Counted from the stretch's first letter, positions 44,762 through 53,740 are shown. The stretch: DNA of 64,000 bases from Microbacterium sp. TPD7012 (GCF_003075395.1 NZ_QDFV01000009.1:60660-124659); one strand, 5' to 3'. The notes: generated by a model not told the origin, from the letters alone. Program-made: numbers and translations.

Positions 44762-44767
44762 TAGGAT
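44762..44767 (+). promoter_or_regulatory. -10 for leaderless trpD
   Basis: TAGGAT lies 7 nt before the trpD ATG (44775). Confidence 0.5.
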
Positions 44768-44774
44768 CGCACAC

Positions 44775-45845
44775 ATGGCTGATTCCCTGACCTGGTCCGA
44801 TGTGCTCACCTCTCTGCTGGAGCGCCGCGACCTCACGGTCTGGGAGTCCACGTGGGCGATGCGGCAGATCATGCAGGGGAGCGTGACGGAGGCTCAGCTC
44901 GCCGGGTTCCTCATCGCGCTGCGCGCGAAGGGCGAGACGATCGATGAGATCGTCGGCTTCCGCGATGCGATCCTCGAGGCCGCGGTTCCGCTCCCCGTCT
45001 CACCGAACGTGCTCGACATCGTCGGCACGGGCGGCGACCGCGTCGGCACCGTGAACGTGTCGACGACGGCAGCGATCGTCATCGGCGCCACGGGAGTCCC
45101 CGTCGTCAAGCACGGCAACCGGGCCGCGAGCTCGGCATCCGGTTCCTCCGACGTCCTCGGGGCGCTCGGGCTGGAGCTCTCGCTCGACCCCGCGGCCGTG
45201 GCATCCATCCTCGACCGCACCGGCATCACGTTCGCGTGGGCGGGAGCGTTCCACCCCGGCTTCAAGCACGCGGGTCCGGTGCGCGCCGAACTCGGCGTGC
45301 CGACCGTGTTCAACATGCTCGGCCCGCTCTGCAACCCCGCGCGCGCCGAGGCGAACGCGGTCGGCGTCGCGCAGATCGAACGCGTCCCCCTGATCACCGG
45401 CGTCTTCCGTACCCGTGGCGCGACCGCGCTCGTGTTCCGGGGCGACGACGGGCTCGACGAGCTCACCACCACCGGGCACAGCCGGATCTGGGAGGTCACG
45501 CGCGGAGATATCCACGAGCATGACCTCGATCCCCGTGATCTCGGCATCCCGCTGGCCGATCTCGCAGATCTGATCGGCGGGTCGCCGCAGCACAACGCCG
45601 AGGTGCTCCGCCGCACGCTCGCGGGCGAGACCGGGGCGGTGCGGGACATCGTCCTGCTCAATGCGGCGGCCGGCATCGTGGCGTTCGAGCTCTCGCAGGA
45701 CGCGACGCAGGTGCAGCGCCCGATCCTCGAGCGGCTCCGCGAAGGGTACGAGCGGGCGACCGCGGCCGTGGACGATGGCCGCGCCCTGGCGAAGCTCGAT
45801 CAGTGGATCGGCGTGAGCCGCGAACTGGCTGCTGCCGAGGGCTGA
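44775..45845 (+). CDS. trpD: anthranilate phosphoribosyltransferase
   Basis: 356 aa. Catalyses transfer of phosphoribose from PRPP to anthranilate. The PRPP-binding GTGGDRVGTVNVST motif is at about 80-93, with KHGNRAASSASGSSDVL and the metal-binding DDGLDEL later. Other trp genes are not near; trpD beside ctaE is a conserved actinobacterial arrangement. The following PHP gene starts 1 nt after the stop. Confidence 0.95.
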   Translation: MADSLTWSDVLTSLLERRDLTVWESTWAMRQIMQGSVTEAQLAGFLIALRAKGETIDEIVGFRDAILEAAVPLPVSPNVLDIVGTGGDRVGTVNVSTTAAIVIGATGVPVVKHGNRAASSASGSSDVLGALGLELSLDPAAVASILDRTGITFAWAGAFHPGFKHAGPVRAELGVPTVFNMLGPLCNPARAEANAVGVAQIERVPLITGVFRTRGATALVFRGDDGLDELTTTGHSRIWEVTRGDIHEHDLDPRDLGIPLADLADLIGGSPQHNAEVLRRTLAGETGAVRDIVLLNAAAGIVAFELSQDATQVQRPILERLREGYERATAAVDDGRALAKLDQWIGVSRELAAAEG

Positions 45846-45846
45846 C

Positions 45847-46833
45847 ATGGATCCCGTCGACGCACTGCTCGAGATCGCCTCTCTGCTGGAGCGCGAGCGG
45901 GCGTCGCGGTATCGGGCCAAGGCGTTCCGCCAGGCGGCGCAGACCCTGCAGGACCTGCCGGACGACGTCCAGGCGGATCCGACCCGGCTCCGAGCAGCTC
46001 GCGGTATCGGCGAATCCACCTTCGCGGTCATCCGACAGGCGCAGTCGGGCCAGGTGCCGGACTATCTCGTGGAGCTGCGCGGCGATGTCGAGCCGGAGAT
46101 CGTCTCCGAGCTGCGCGCGAAGCTGCGAGGAGATCTGCACGCCCACACCGACTGGTCCGACGGCACGACCTCGATCCCGGTGATGGCGGCGGCCGCGCGG
46201 GCGCAGGGGCACGAGTATCAGGCGATCACCGATCATTCGCCGCGGTTGCGCGTGGCGCGTGGGCTGTCTGCCGAGCGACTTCGTGAGCAGATGCCGTTGG
46301 TGAGAGCGGAGTCCGGAGACGGCTTCACGCTGCTCGCCGGGATCGAGGTCGACATCCTCGACGACGGTGGGCTGGACCAGGAGGACTCGCTTCTCGCTGA
46401 GCTCGACATCGTCGTGGCCTCGGTGCATTCCAAACTGCGCATGGATCGGCGGCCGATGACAGCGCGGATGATCGCGGCGGTGTCGCACCCGAGGGTCAAC
46501 GTGCTCGGGCACTGCACGGGACGCCTGGTGCAGGGCGACCGGGGGACGCGTCCGCAGTCGGAGTTCGACGCCGCCGCGGTGTTCGCCGCCTGCGCGGAGA
46601 ACGGCGTCGCGGTGGAGATCAACTCCCGGCCCGAGCGGCAGGATCCGCCGGACGAGTTGATCGCGATCGCGCTGGAAGCCGGATGCCTGTTCTCGATCGA
46701 CTCCGATGCCCATGCGCCGGGGCAGCTGTCGCTTCTCGATCACGGTGCCGAGAGGGCCGAGCGCGCCGGGGTCCCCGCGTCGCGCATCGTCACGACGTGG
46801 GGCCTCGAGAGACTGCTGTCCTGGGCCGAGTGA
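45847..46833 (+). CDS. PHP-domain phosphoesterase with N-terminal HhH (PolX-like, no polymerase domain)
   Basis: 328 aa. Residues 1-75 resemble the helix-hairpin-helix domain of PolX (LLERERASRYRAKAFRQAA, then RAARGIGEST). From about 95 a PHP domain follows with metal ligands in DLHAHTDWSDG, ITDHSPR, AGIEVDI, VASVHS, GHCTGR and SIDSDAH. In full PolX a polymerase-beta domain lies between; here it is missing. Probably a metal-dependent phosphatase or nuclease. Co-transcribed with trpD. Confidence 0.85.
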   Translation: MDPVDALLEIASLLERERASRYRAKAFRQAAQTLQDLPDDVQADPTRLRAARGIGESTFAVIRQAQSGQVPDYLVELRGDVEPEIVSELRAKLRGDLHAHTDWSDGTTSIPVMAAAARAQGHEYQAITDHSPRLRVARGLSAERLREQMPLVRAESGDGFTLLAGIEVDILDDGGLDQEDSLLAELDIVVASVHSKLRMDRRPMTARMIAAVSHPRVNVLGHCTGRLVQGDRGTRPQSEFDAAAVFAACAENGVAVEINSRPERQDPPDELIAIALEAGCLFSIDSDAHAPGQLSLLDHGAERAERAGVPASRIVTTWGLERLLSWAE

Positions 46834-46846
46834 CGCGAGCCGGTGA

Positions 46847-47791
46847 TCAGCCGGCTGCGAGGGCCGCGTTCGAGACGGCTGCCACGGCGCGAGTCATCGA
46901 CCCGCCGAGGTTCCACTTGTCGGCGAGGACTGTCGCAGCGTCGGCCTCGGCGGGATCCAGCGCGTGCAGCGGGATGCTCGGATCGTTGATGGGCAGAGAT
47001 CTGGCGACGGCGACGACGGTCGGCGCGACGTCGAGGTAGGCGGTCGAGGCGAGGATCTTCGCCCGCACGCCGGCGCTCATCCCTTCGCCGGCTTCGGCGG
47101 CGGCTCGGATGCCTTCGAGGTCGGCATGAGTCTGCAGCAGGGTGGCGGCGGTCTTGTCGCCGACGCCGGCGACGCCGGGCAGTCCGTCGGAGGCATCGCC
47201 GCGCATCGTGGCGAAGTCCGCGTACTGCGAGGGCAGCACGCCGTACTTCGCGACGACGGTCGCGTCGGTGACGATCTCGAGATTGCTCATGCCCTTGGCC
47301 GTATAGATGACCCGCACGTCGCGCGCGTCGTCGACCAACTGGAAGAGGTCGCGGTCACCGGTGACGATGTCGACCGGGATGGCGGAGTTCGAGGCGAGTG
47401 TTCCGATGACGTCATCGGCTTCGTGTTCTGCGACACCGATGATCGGGATGCCGATGGCTCCGAGCGTCTCGCGGATGAGCGGGATCTGCGCCTCGAGCGG
47501 ATCGGGGACCTCTTCGACGTCGGGGCCGGCCGGCACGACCTCGACGACGCGGTGCGCCTTGTAGCTCGGGATCAGGTCGACGCGCCACTGTGGACGCCAG
47601 TCGTCGTCCCAGCAGGCGATCACGTGCGTGGGCTCGTACAGGGTGACGAGCTTCGCGACGATGTCGAGCAGACCGCGGGCCGCGTTGATGGGGGAGCCGT
47701 CGGGTGCCTTCACCTTGTCGGGGACGCCGTAGAAGGCGCGGAAGTAAAGGCTGGCGGTGTCGAGCAGCATGAGGCGGTCGGCGCGGGGCAT
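46847..47791 (-). CDS. stand-alone 5'-3' exonuclease (FEN-like)
   Basis: 314 aa resembling the N-terminal 5' nuclease domain of DNA polymerase I. Acidic metal ligands are in LLDTASLYFRAF, CWDDD, AEHEADDVIG and VTGDRDLFQLV, followed by an H3TH DNA-binding segment (GDASDGLPGVAGVGDKTA). It may remove flaps or primers. ATG 47791 lies 6 nt after TACTCT on the minus strand, which decides the start over an upstream in-frame codon at 47944. Confidence 0.9.
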   Translation of the reverse strand: MPRADRLMLLDTASLYFRAFYGVPDKVKAPDGSPINAARGLLDIVAKLVTLYEPTHVIACWDDDWRPQWRVDLIPSYKAHRVVEVVPAGPDVEEVPDPLEAQIPLIRETLGAIGIPIIGVAEHEADDVIGTLASNSAIPVDIVTGDRDLFQLVDDARDVRVIYTAKGMSNLEIVTDATVVAKYGVLPSQYADFATMRGDASDGLPGVAGVGDKTAATLLQTHADLEGIRAAAEAGEGMSAGVRAKILASTAYLDVAPTVVAVARSLPINDPSIPLHALDPAEADAATVLADKWNLGGSMTRAVAAVSNAALAAG

Positions 47792-47797
47792 GGACTC

Positions 47798-47803
47798 AGA
47801 GTA
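47798..47803 (-). promoter_or_regulatory. -10 for leaderless exonuclease gene
   Basis: TACTCT on the minus strand, 6 nt before ATG 47791. Confidence 0.45.
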
Positions 47804-47820
47804 ACGACGACCGTCGACGT

Positions 47821-48627
47821 TCAGCACCCGGGTGCTGCGGGTTGCTCGGCGCAGGTGCGGGCGACGAGGGCGGTGTGCGCCTCGAAGATGCGGATCTGCT
47901 GCGTCGGGCCGTCTATGGTGAGCTGGCCCGCGACGGGGAACCATCCGACACCCAGATCGACCTCGGCCGTGTAGCGGACCGTGACACCGGCCTCGTAGGT
48001 GCCACGCTCGCGGTAGGTGTGACTGGTCGCCGTCGGGGTGAACGACGCCTGACCCAGCGCCGTCCAGGTCTGACCGCCGGTGGCTGAGGAGGCGGCGTCG
48101 CCGTCTCCATACCGGAAGTCGAAGCCGACCGGCGTGAAGCGCACGGTCAGCGGGAGCCCGAAGAGCGCGCCGGTCCGCGTGTGGACGGATGCCGCGGCCA
48201 CGAAGTTCGTCGGCATTCCGGCGACGCCGAGGTTGTCGGGCTCGCCCACCGTCACGACGGGTTCCGGTGCGAACTGTGCGAGATCCGTGAGCGTGACCGC
48301 AGGGATCGCGGGCTCCTCAGTGACCTCTTCTGCATCTTCCCGCGCGCGGAAGCAGCGGTTGTAGCTGTCCCAATCGGTGATGCACGAGTCGAGGCTGAAC
48401 TCCTTGGGCGGGTACCAGGGGCCTCCCTCGGCGTCGTCGTAGATCGGGGAGTCGCCGCCGTCCTGTTCTCGCGTTCGACTGCCGACTGCGGTGAGCGAAT
48501 CCGTGTTGTTCGACACCCACGCGCCCTCTATGCCGGTCTGGGGTGGTGGGTTCTCCGGGGTTTCAGCAGCACCGGCGCCTGTCGAGGACAGGATCACAAG
48601 CGCAGCGAGCAGCTTTGCGACTAACAC
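47821..48627 (-). CDS. secreted PKD-like protein of unknown function
   Basis: 268 aa. A signal peptide (1-20, cleavage near AGA-AE) is followed by a disordered Ser/Asp-rich part with a Cys pair (SCITDWDSYNRCF, about 81-93). A beta-sandwich then opens FRYGDGDA and continues HTYRERGTYEAGVTV, the PKD pattern. The C-terminus has two further Cys. A similar unnamed family occurs in Microbacteriaceae. It overlaps the upstream lipoprotein gene by 7 nt, so the two likely act together at the surface. Confidence 0.75.
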   Translation of the reverse strand: MLVAKLLAALVILSSTGAGAAETPENPPPQTGIEGAWVSNNTDSLTAVGSRTREQDGGDSPIYDDAEGGPWYPPKEFSLDSCITDWDSYNRCFRAREDAEEVTEEPAIPAVTLTDLAQFAPEPVVTVGEPDNLGVAGMPTNFVAAASVHTRTGALFGLPLTVRFTPVGFDFRYGDGDAASSATGGQTWTALGQASFTPTATSHTYRERGTYEAGVTVRYTAEVDLGVGWFPVAGQLTIDGPTQQIRIFEAHTALVARTCAEQPAAPGC

Positions 48628-49151
48628 TCGAATCCTTCGGCCGGGATCATGGAGACGATAGCGAGCCCGGTCTCAGTGGCAGCAGCGGTGAACTCGGCTT
48701 CGAGTGGTTGACGAGGTGGGCGATCATCAGGCACCACCGACTCACCCGACGAATCAAAGATCTCGACTTCGGAGACATCTAGACATAGCCGAGCTACGAC
48801 CGTCCTACCCGCGAACGACTCCGGGGTGAACGTATCGAAGGTCGATCGACCAGTGCGAGTGAGCCCTTTCGCGTGAAACTCGCTGTAGTTCTCTCGAGCC
48901 GCGGCGGCTGCGTCGTCTTGGAGCCACTCGAATACCGGCTCAAAAGTCGCGGGCACGGCTAGATCCGTGGAGTTGGTTGCGTCCACATAGGCCCGGTAGG
49001 TTTCCTCCGCCGCGGCGAAGGCCTCCTCCTCCGTCGCGAACGCAGCTGTCGGGGTCGGCGTGGGCGTAGGCGAGGGGGAGCAACCCACGACCAGCGTCGA
49101 CAGCAGTGCGAGCGCGATGACCGGGGTGAGAACATGGCGGTGGTGATTCAC
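48621..49151 (-). CDS. DUF6318-type lipoprotein
   Basis: 176 aa. GTG 49151 gives a signal peptide ending LVVGC (lipobox), then a Pro/Thr repeat (SPSPTPTPTPT) and an exported domain of about 130 aa beginning ATEEEAFAAAEETYRAY. This matches the pattern of DUF6318 lipoproteins, role unknown. Its base composition is visibly lower in GC than the flanking genes. It is paired with the PKD-like protein. Confidence 0.72.
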   Translation of the reverse strand: MNHHRHVLTPVIALALLSTLVVGCSPSPTPTPTPTAAFATEEEAFAAAEETYRAYVDATNSTDLAVPATFEPVFEWLQDDAAAAARENYSEFHAKGLTRTGRSTFDTFTPESFAGRTVVARLCLDVSEVEIFDSSGESVVPDDRPPRQPLEAEFTAAATETGLAIVSMIPAEGFEC

Positions 49152-49241
49152 CCGCACACGGTAGCCCGAGGGGGCAGAACGCCGCTCGAGTTTTCCACAG
49201 GCCACGGGGGCGAAACCGAATCCCACCGGCATCCGGACTTC

Positions 49242-49250
49242 TGATAACCT
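49242..49250 (+). promoter_or_regulatory. extended -10 of rpsA
   Basis: TGATAACCT is an extended -10 (TGnTAnnnT). Transcription from about 49257 would give a leader of about 130 nt before rpsA. Confidence 0.5.
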
Positions 49251-49256
49251 GAGATG

Positions 49257-49388
49257 TCACTCGTGGCGTGCCTACGCATGCCCTCGTGTCATGCACACCA
49301 AAATCCAACCGCTGGGAAGCATGCAGTCGGCCGTGCGCGGCCTTTGCGTCTCAGCCTGAGACTCCATCCAACAAGGACAACCCACTAC
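49257..49388 (+). promoter_or_regulatory. structured 5' leader of rpsA
   Basis: The leader holds no gene but contains a perfect hairpin GTCTCA-GCC-TGAGAC (49348-49362) ending 15 nt before an aagga ribosome site, and a GGCC-N6-GGCC element at 49329-49342. S1 controls its own translation in other bacteria, so this could be its target; that is inference. Confidence 0.35.
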
Positions 49389-50843
49389 ATGACTACCGCA
49401 ACGACCGCCCCGGCCACCAAGCAGGTCGCCATCAACGACATCGGATCTGCTGAGGACTTCCTGGCCGCGGTCGAGAAGACCCTGAAGTTCTTCAACGACG
49501 GCGACATCATCGAAGGCACGATCGTCAAGATCGACCGCGATGAGGTTCTGCTCGACGTCGGATACAAGACCGAGGGCGTCATCCCCTCGCGCGAGCTCTC
49601 CATCAAGCACGACGTCGACCCCAACGAGGTCGTCAAGGTCGGCGACGAGGTCGAGGCACTCGTTCTCCAGAAGGAGGACAAGGAAGGCCGCCTGATCCTC
49701 TCCAAGAAGCGCGCTCAGTACGAGCGTGCCTGGGGAGACGTCGAGAAGATCAAGGAGAACGACGGCGTCGTCACCGGTACGGTCATCGAGGTCGTCAAGG
49801 GTGGGCTCATCGTCGACATCGGCCTCCGCGGCTTCCTGCCGGCTTCGCTCATCGAGCTGCGCCGCGTCCGCGACCTCACGCCGTACCTCGGCCAGGAGAT
49901 CGAGGCCAAGATCCTCGAGCTCGACAAGAACCGCAACAACGTCGTCCTCAGCCGCCGTGCGCTGCTCGAGCAGACGCAGTCGGAGTCGCGCACCACGTTC
50001 CTGAACAACCTGCACAAGGGTCAGGTCCGCAAGGGTGTCGTCTCGTCGATCGTCAACTTCGGTGCGTTCGTCGACCTGGGTGGCGTGGACGGCCTCGTGC
50101 ACGTCTCCGAGCTGTCCTGGAAGCACATCGAGCACGCCTCCGAGGTCGTCGAGGTGGGCCAGGAGGTCACCGTCGAGATCCTCGAGGTCGACCTCGACCG
50201 CGAGCGCGTCTCCCTGTCGCTGAAGGCGACGCAGGAGGACCCGTGGCAGGTCTTCGCCCGCACCCACGCGATCGGTCAGGTCACGCCGGGTAAGGTCACC
50301 AAGCTCGTTCCGTTCGGTGCGTTCGTGCGCGTCGCAGACGGCATCGAGGGCCTCGTCCACATCTCCGAGCTCTCCAGCAAGCACGTCGAGCTGGCCGAGC
50401 AGGTCGTGTCGGTCGGCGAAGAGGTCTTCGTCAAGGTCATCGACATCGACCTCGAGCGTCGCCGCATCTCGCTGTCGCTGAAGCAGGCCAACGAGTCGGT
50501 CGACCCCAACGGCACCGAGTTCGACCCGGCCCTGTACGGCATGCTCGCCGAGTACGACGAGAACGGCGAGTACAAGTACCCGGAGGGCTTCGACGCCGAG
50601 ACCGGTGCGTGGAAGGAAGGCTTCGACACGCAGCGCGAGGCATGGGAGCAGGAGTACGCAGCGGCTCAGGCTCGCTGGGAGGCTCACAAGGCTCAGGTCA
50701 CCAAGGCGGCCGAGGCCGAGGCAGAGGCCGGCGCCGACTTCGGCGGCCAGGTCTTCTCCAGCGAGGCGACCGGCGCAGGCACCCTCGCCGACGACGAGGC
50801 ACTCGCGGCTCTCCGCGAGAAGCTGTCGGGCGGCAACGCGTAA
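49389..50843 (+). CDS. rpsA: 30S ribosomal protein S1
   Basis: 484 aa with four S1 (OB) domains at about 38-107, 125-190, 211-279 and 296-366, then an acidic, Ala/Glu-rich tail (to 484). The last two repeats end in the RVSLSLK/RISLSLK pattern. It binds mRNA at the ribosome. ATG 49389 has aagga 13 nt upstream; upstream in-frame codons fall in the leader. Confidence 0.97.
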   Translation: MTTATTAPATKQVAINDIGSAEDFLAAVEKTLKFFNDGDIIEGTIVKIDRDEVLLDVGYKTEGVIPSRELSIKHDVDPNEVVKVGDEVEALVLQKEDKEGRLILSKKRAQYERAWGDVEKIKENDGVVTGTVIEVVKGGLIVDIGLRGFLPASLIELRRVRDLTPYLGQEIEAKILELDKNRNNVVLSRRALLEQTQSESRTTFLNNLHKGQVRKGVVSSIVNFGAFVDLGGVDGLVHVSELSWKHIEHASEVVEVGQEVTVEILEVDLDRERVSLSLKATQEDPWQVFARTHAIGQVTPGKVTKLVPFGAFVRVADGIEGLVHISELSSKHVELAEQVVSVGEEVFVKVIDIDLERRRISLSLKQANESVDPNGTEFDPALYGMLAEYDENGEYKYPEGFDAETGAWKEGFDTQREAWEQEYAAAQARWEAHKAQVTKAAEAEAEAGADFGGQVFSSEATGAGTLADDEALAALREKLSGGNA

Positions 50844-50858
50844 GCATCACGCTCTGAG

Positions 50859-50899
50859 ACGGGCCGTCACCTCTCCTTCGGGAGGGCGTGGCGGCCCGT
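50859..50899 (+). terminator. rpsA terminator
   Basis: A 12-bp outer stem (ACGGGCCGTCAC, one G-T pair) encloses a second stem with a TTC loop, followed by TTT. It ends rpsA transcription. Confidence 0.82.
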
Positions 50900-50940
50900 T
50901 TCGCATGCCCGGGGCCCGGGATTCCCTGCGTGACGGAACA

Positions 50941-50958
50941 TTACGACGGCATTCGTAA
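50941..50958 (+). promoter_or_regulatory. inverted repeat upstream of ssu operon
   Basis: TTACGA-N6-TCGTAA lies about 30 nt before the ssuB start, in the promoter zone. This is a typical operator geometry for a dimeric regulator of sulfur-limitation genes. No regulator gene is adjacent. Confidence 0.45.
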
Positions 50959-50988
50959 CAATCGCCGGGCTCCGCCAGCATGGGGATC

Positions 50989-51840
50989 ATGACTGCCCTC
51001 CTGCCTGCGTCGCGCGCTGCCGACGCCCCGCGATCGGCGGGGCTGGCACAGGCCGTGCGGCTCGATGGCATCGAGCGCGCGTTCCCGCTTCCGCAGGGAC
51101 GGCGCGAGGTCCTCCGCGGGGTCGACCTCGATGTCGCCCCGGGTGAGATCGTCGCCGTCGTCGGCCCGTCCGGATGCGGCAAGTCGACGCTCCTCCGTCT
51201 GGTCGGCGGACTGGACACCCCCACGCGCGGGAGCATCCGCCTCGACGGCACCGGCGTCGCGGACGTCGACGAGCGCACCGCGATCGCCTTCCAGGAGCCG
51301 CGCCTGCTGCCGTGGCGCACGCTCGCGCAGAACGTCGAACTCGGTCTTCCCCGCGGCACCGCTCGCCGCCCAGGGCGCGAGCGTGTGCGTGAGTTGCTGC
51401 ACCTCGTCGGGCTCGAGCACGCGGCCGATCAGCGTCCGCGCGAGGTCTCCGGCGGCATGGCGCAGCGCGCCTCCCTCGCCAGGGCCCTGGCGCGCAACCC
51501 CGGTGTGCTCCTCCTCGACGAGCCGTTCGGTGCTCTCGACGCGCTCACCCGTCTGCGCATGCACGACCTCCTGCTGAAGATCCACGCGGCGGAGCCCACC
51601 ACCATCCTCCTCGTCACGCATGACGTCGAAGAGGCCCTCTACCTCGCCGATCGCGTGCTCCTGCTGCGCACGCTGACCGGAGACACCGGCGATGCCGAGC
51701 CGTCGATCGCCCGAACGGTCGCCGTGCCCGGGATCCGCCCCCGAGACCGCGCGGATCGCGGCCTCGCCGACCTGCGCGCCGAGCTCCTCGAAGGACTCGG
51801 CGTCGACACCCATCACCGCATCACCGAGGAGAACCGATGA
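50989..51840 (+). CDS. ssuB: sulfonate-type ABC transporter ATP-binding protein
   Basis: 283 aa. Walker A GPSGCGKST, Q-loop AFQEPRLLPW, signature SGGMAQR and Walker B LLLDEPFGALD are complete. The EPRLLPW loop is typical of the nitrate/sulfonate/taurine (SsuB/TauB) group. ATG 50989 is used; ATG 50980 is in frame and possible. It overlaps ssuA by 4 nt. Substrate (alkanesulfonate versus taurine) is not certain. Confidence 0.88.
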   Translation: MTALLPASRAADAPRSAGLAQAVRLDGIERAFPLPQGRREVLRGVDLDVAPGEIVAVVGPSGCGKSTLLRLVGGLDTPTRGSIRLDGTGVADVDERTAIAFQEPRLLPWRTLAQNVELGLPRGTARRPGRERVRELLHLVGLEHAADQRPREVSGGMAQRASLARALARNPGVLLLDEPFGALDALTRLRMHDLLLKIHAAEPTTILLVTHDVEEALYLADRVLLLRTLTGDTGDAEPSIARTVAVPGIRPRDRADRGLADLRAELLEGLGVDTHHRITEENR

Positions 51841-52883
51841 GCACCATCACCCGCCGAATCATCCCTGCGATCGCGATCGCCGGAACGATGATGCTCGTCG
51901 CGACCGGCTGCGTCGCCGGTGAGAACGCCACGGCCGATGCTCCCGAGAGCGAGAGCACCGCGGAAGCAGGCGAGTGGTCGGCGGACACGCTGTCCATCGA
52001 CTTCGCCACCTACAACCCGCTCAGCCTCGTCATCAAGGACCAGGGCATCCTCGAGGAGATCCTCGGCGACGACGTCGCGGTCGAGTGGATCCAGTCCGCC
52101 GGCTCCAACAAGGCGAACGAGCTGCTGCGCTCCGGCTCAGTCGATGTCGGTTCCACCGCCGGCTCAGCCGCGCTGCTCGCCCGGGCCAACGGCTCGCCGA
52201 TCCAGGTGATCGACATCTTCTCGCAGCCCGAGTGGTCGGCCATCGTCGTCGGACCCGACAGCGACATCACCTCCGTCGAAGACCTCAAGGGCAAGTCGGT
52301 CGCCGCGACGAAGGGCACCGACCCGTACTTCTTCCTGCTCCAGGCGCTCGAGGAGGGCGGTCTCTCCCTCTCCGACGTCGAGGTGCAGAACCTGCAGCAC
52401 GCCGACGGCCGCGCCGCGCTCGACGGCGGATCCGTCGCCGCGTGGGCGGGACTCGACCCGATCATGGCCGCAGCCGAGTCGGAGTCGGGCGACAAGCTCA
52501 TCTACCGCAACGTCGACTTCAACACCTACGGCTTCCTCAACGCCACCGAGGACTTCATCACGAACCACCCCGACCTGGCGCAGGCCGTCGTCGACGCCTA
52601 CGAGAAGGCACGCGAGTGGGCTCTCGAGAACCCGGAGGAGACCGCGGCGCTGCTCGCCGAGGTCGCCGGCATCGACATCGCCGTCGCGACGACCGTCATC
52701 GAGGAGCGCTCGAACCTCGACGTGAGCGGCATCCCCGGTGACGACCAGATCGCGGTGCTCGAGAAGATCGCCCCGGTGCTCGTCGAGTCCGGCGACGTCC
52801 AGGGCGGCAAGGACTCCGTCGACAAGGCGCTCTCGTCCATTGTGAACGCGACCTTCGCCGAGAAGGCGGTCGGCGGCGAGTGA
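51837..52883 (+). CDS. ssuA: sulfonate-type ABC transporter substrate-binding lipoprotein
   Basis: 348 aa. The signal peptide ends VATGC (lipobox, Cys25), so the protein is anchored outside the membrane. The fold is that of SsuA/TauA binding proteins: NPLSLVIKDQGILEEIL, SVDVGSTAGSAALLARANG, and DLKGKSVAATKGTDPYFFL. It delivers organosulfonates or a similar small anion to SsuBC. Overlaps both neighbours by 4 nt. Confidence 0.87.
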   Translation: MSTITRRIIPAIAIAGTMMLVATGCVAGENATADAPESESTAEAGEWSADTLSIDFATYNPLSLVIKDQGILEEILGDDVAVEWIQSAGSNKANELLRSGSVDVGSTAGSAALLARANGSPIQVIDIFSQPEWSAIVVGPDSDITSVEDLKGKSVAATKGTDPYFFLLQALEEGGLSLSDVEVQNLQHADGRAALDGGSVAAWAGLDPIMAAAESESGDKLIYRNVDFNTYGFLNATEDFITNHPDLAQAVVDAYEKAREWALENPEETAALLAEVAGIDIAVATTVIEERSNLDVSGIPGDDQIAVLEKIAPVLVESGDVQGGKDSVDKALSSIVNATFAEKAVGGE

Positions 52884-53740
52884 CCGTTCCCGACCAGCAG
52901 GTCAACGTCCCGGCGGATTCGAGAGAGGCTCTCGATTTCGCGAAGGGGGTGCGGCGGCGCCCGGATGCCGGTGCGCGTCGCGCATGGGATCGACCGGTCG
53001 TGCGGATTCTCGCGGGGCTCGTCCTGCCCGCCGTCATCCTGATCGCCTGGCAGGCCGTCACGTCAGCAGGCCTCATCGAGCCGTACCGCCTTCCCGCACC
53101 GGCATCCGTCTTCCTCGCCGGGGTCGAGCTCGCGGAGACCGGTCAGCTCTGGACCCACATCGCGATCTCGGTGCAGCGCGTCGTGCTCGGTTTCGCGATC
53201 GGATCCGTGATCGGCCTCGCCGTCGCGGGCCTGGTGGGGCTGTCCCGGGTCGGTGACGTGCTCCTCAGCCCGACGCTCGCCGCCGTGCGTGCCGTGCCCT
53301 CTCTCGCCTGGGTGCCGCTGCTGATCCTGTGGATGCAGATCGGTGAGGAGTCGAAGGTCACGCTCATTGCGATCGGCGCGTTCTTCCCGGTGTACACGAC
53401 GGTCGCGTCGGCGCTGCGCCACGTCGACCCGCACCTCGTCGAAGCAGGACGCTCGTTCAGCCTGCACGGCTGGTCGTTGTTCCGCACCGTGCAGCTGCCC
53501 GCCGTGGTGCCCTCGGTCGTCTCCGGGCTGCGTCTCGCTCTCGCCCAGGCGTGGCTGTTCCTCGTCGCGGCGGAGCTCATCGCGTCGTCGATGGGTCTGG
53601 GCTTCCTGCTGACCGACTCCCAGAGCACCGGCCGCGTCGACCGCATCCTGCTCTCCATCGTGCTGCTGGCTCTGCTCGGCACCATCACCAACGGCATCCT
53701 CGCGCTGCTGGAGAAGTACCTGCTCAGAAGATGGACGTGA
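52880..53740 (+). CDS. ssuC: sulfonate-type ABC transporter permease
   Basis: 286 aa. A hydrophilic N-terminus (1-35) precedes six membrane helices. The EAA loop EAGRSFSLHGWSLFRTVQLP contacts SsuB. GTG 52880 overlaps the ssuA stop; the last 10 nt overlap the next gene. Family: binding-protein-dependent permeases of the SsuC/TauC group. Confidence 0.9.
   Translation: MTVPDQQVNVPADSREALDFAKGVRRRPDAGARRAWDRPVVRILAGLVLPAVILIAWQAVTSAGLIEPYRLPAPASVFLAGVELAETGQLWTHIAISVQRVVLGFAIGSVIGLAVAGLVGLSRVGDVLLSPTLAAVRAVPSLAWVPLLILWMQIGEESKVTLIAIGAFFPVYTTVASALRHVDPHLVEAGRSFSLHGWSLFRTVQLPAVVPSVVSGLRLALAQAWLFLVAAELIASSMGLGFLLTDSQSTGRVDRILLSIVLLALLGTITNGILALLEKYLLRRWT

Noticed and set aside
46838..46856. AGCCGG/CCGGCT hairpin between the PHP and exonuclease genes as a terminator
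   Set aside because: Only 6 bp with a 7-nt loop and no T tract; it overlaps a stop codon. Too weak to call.
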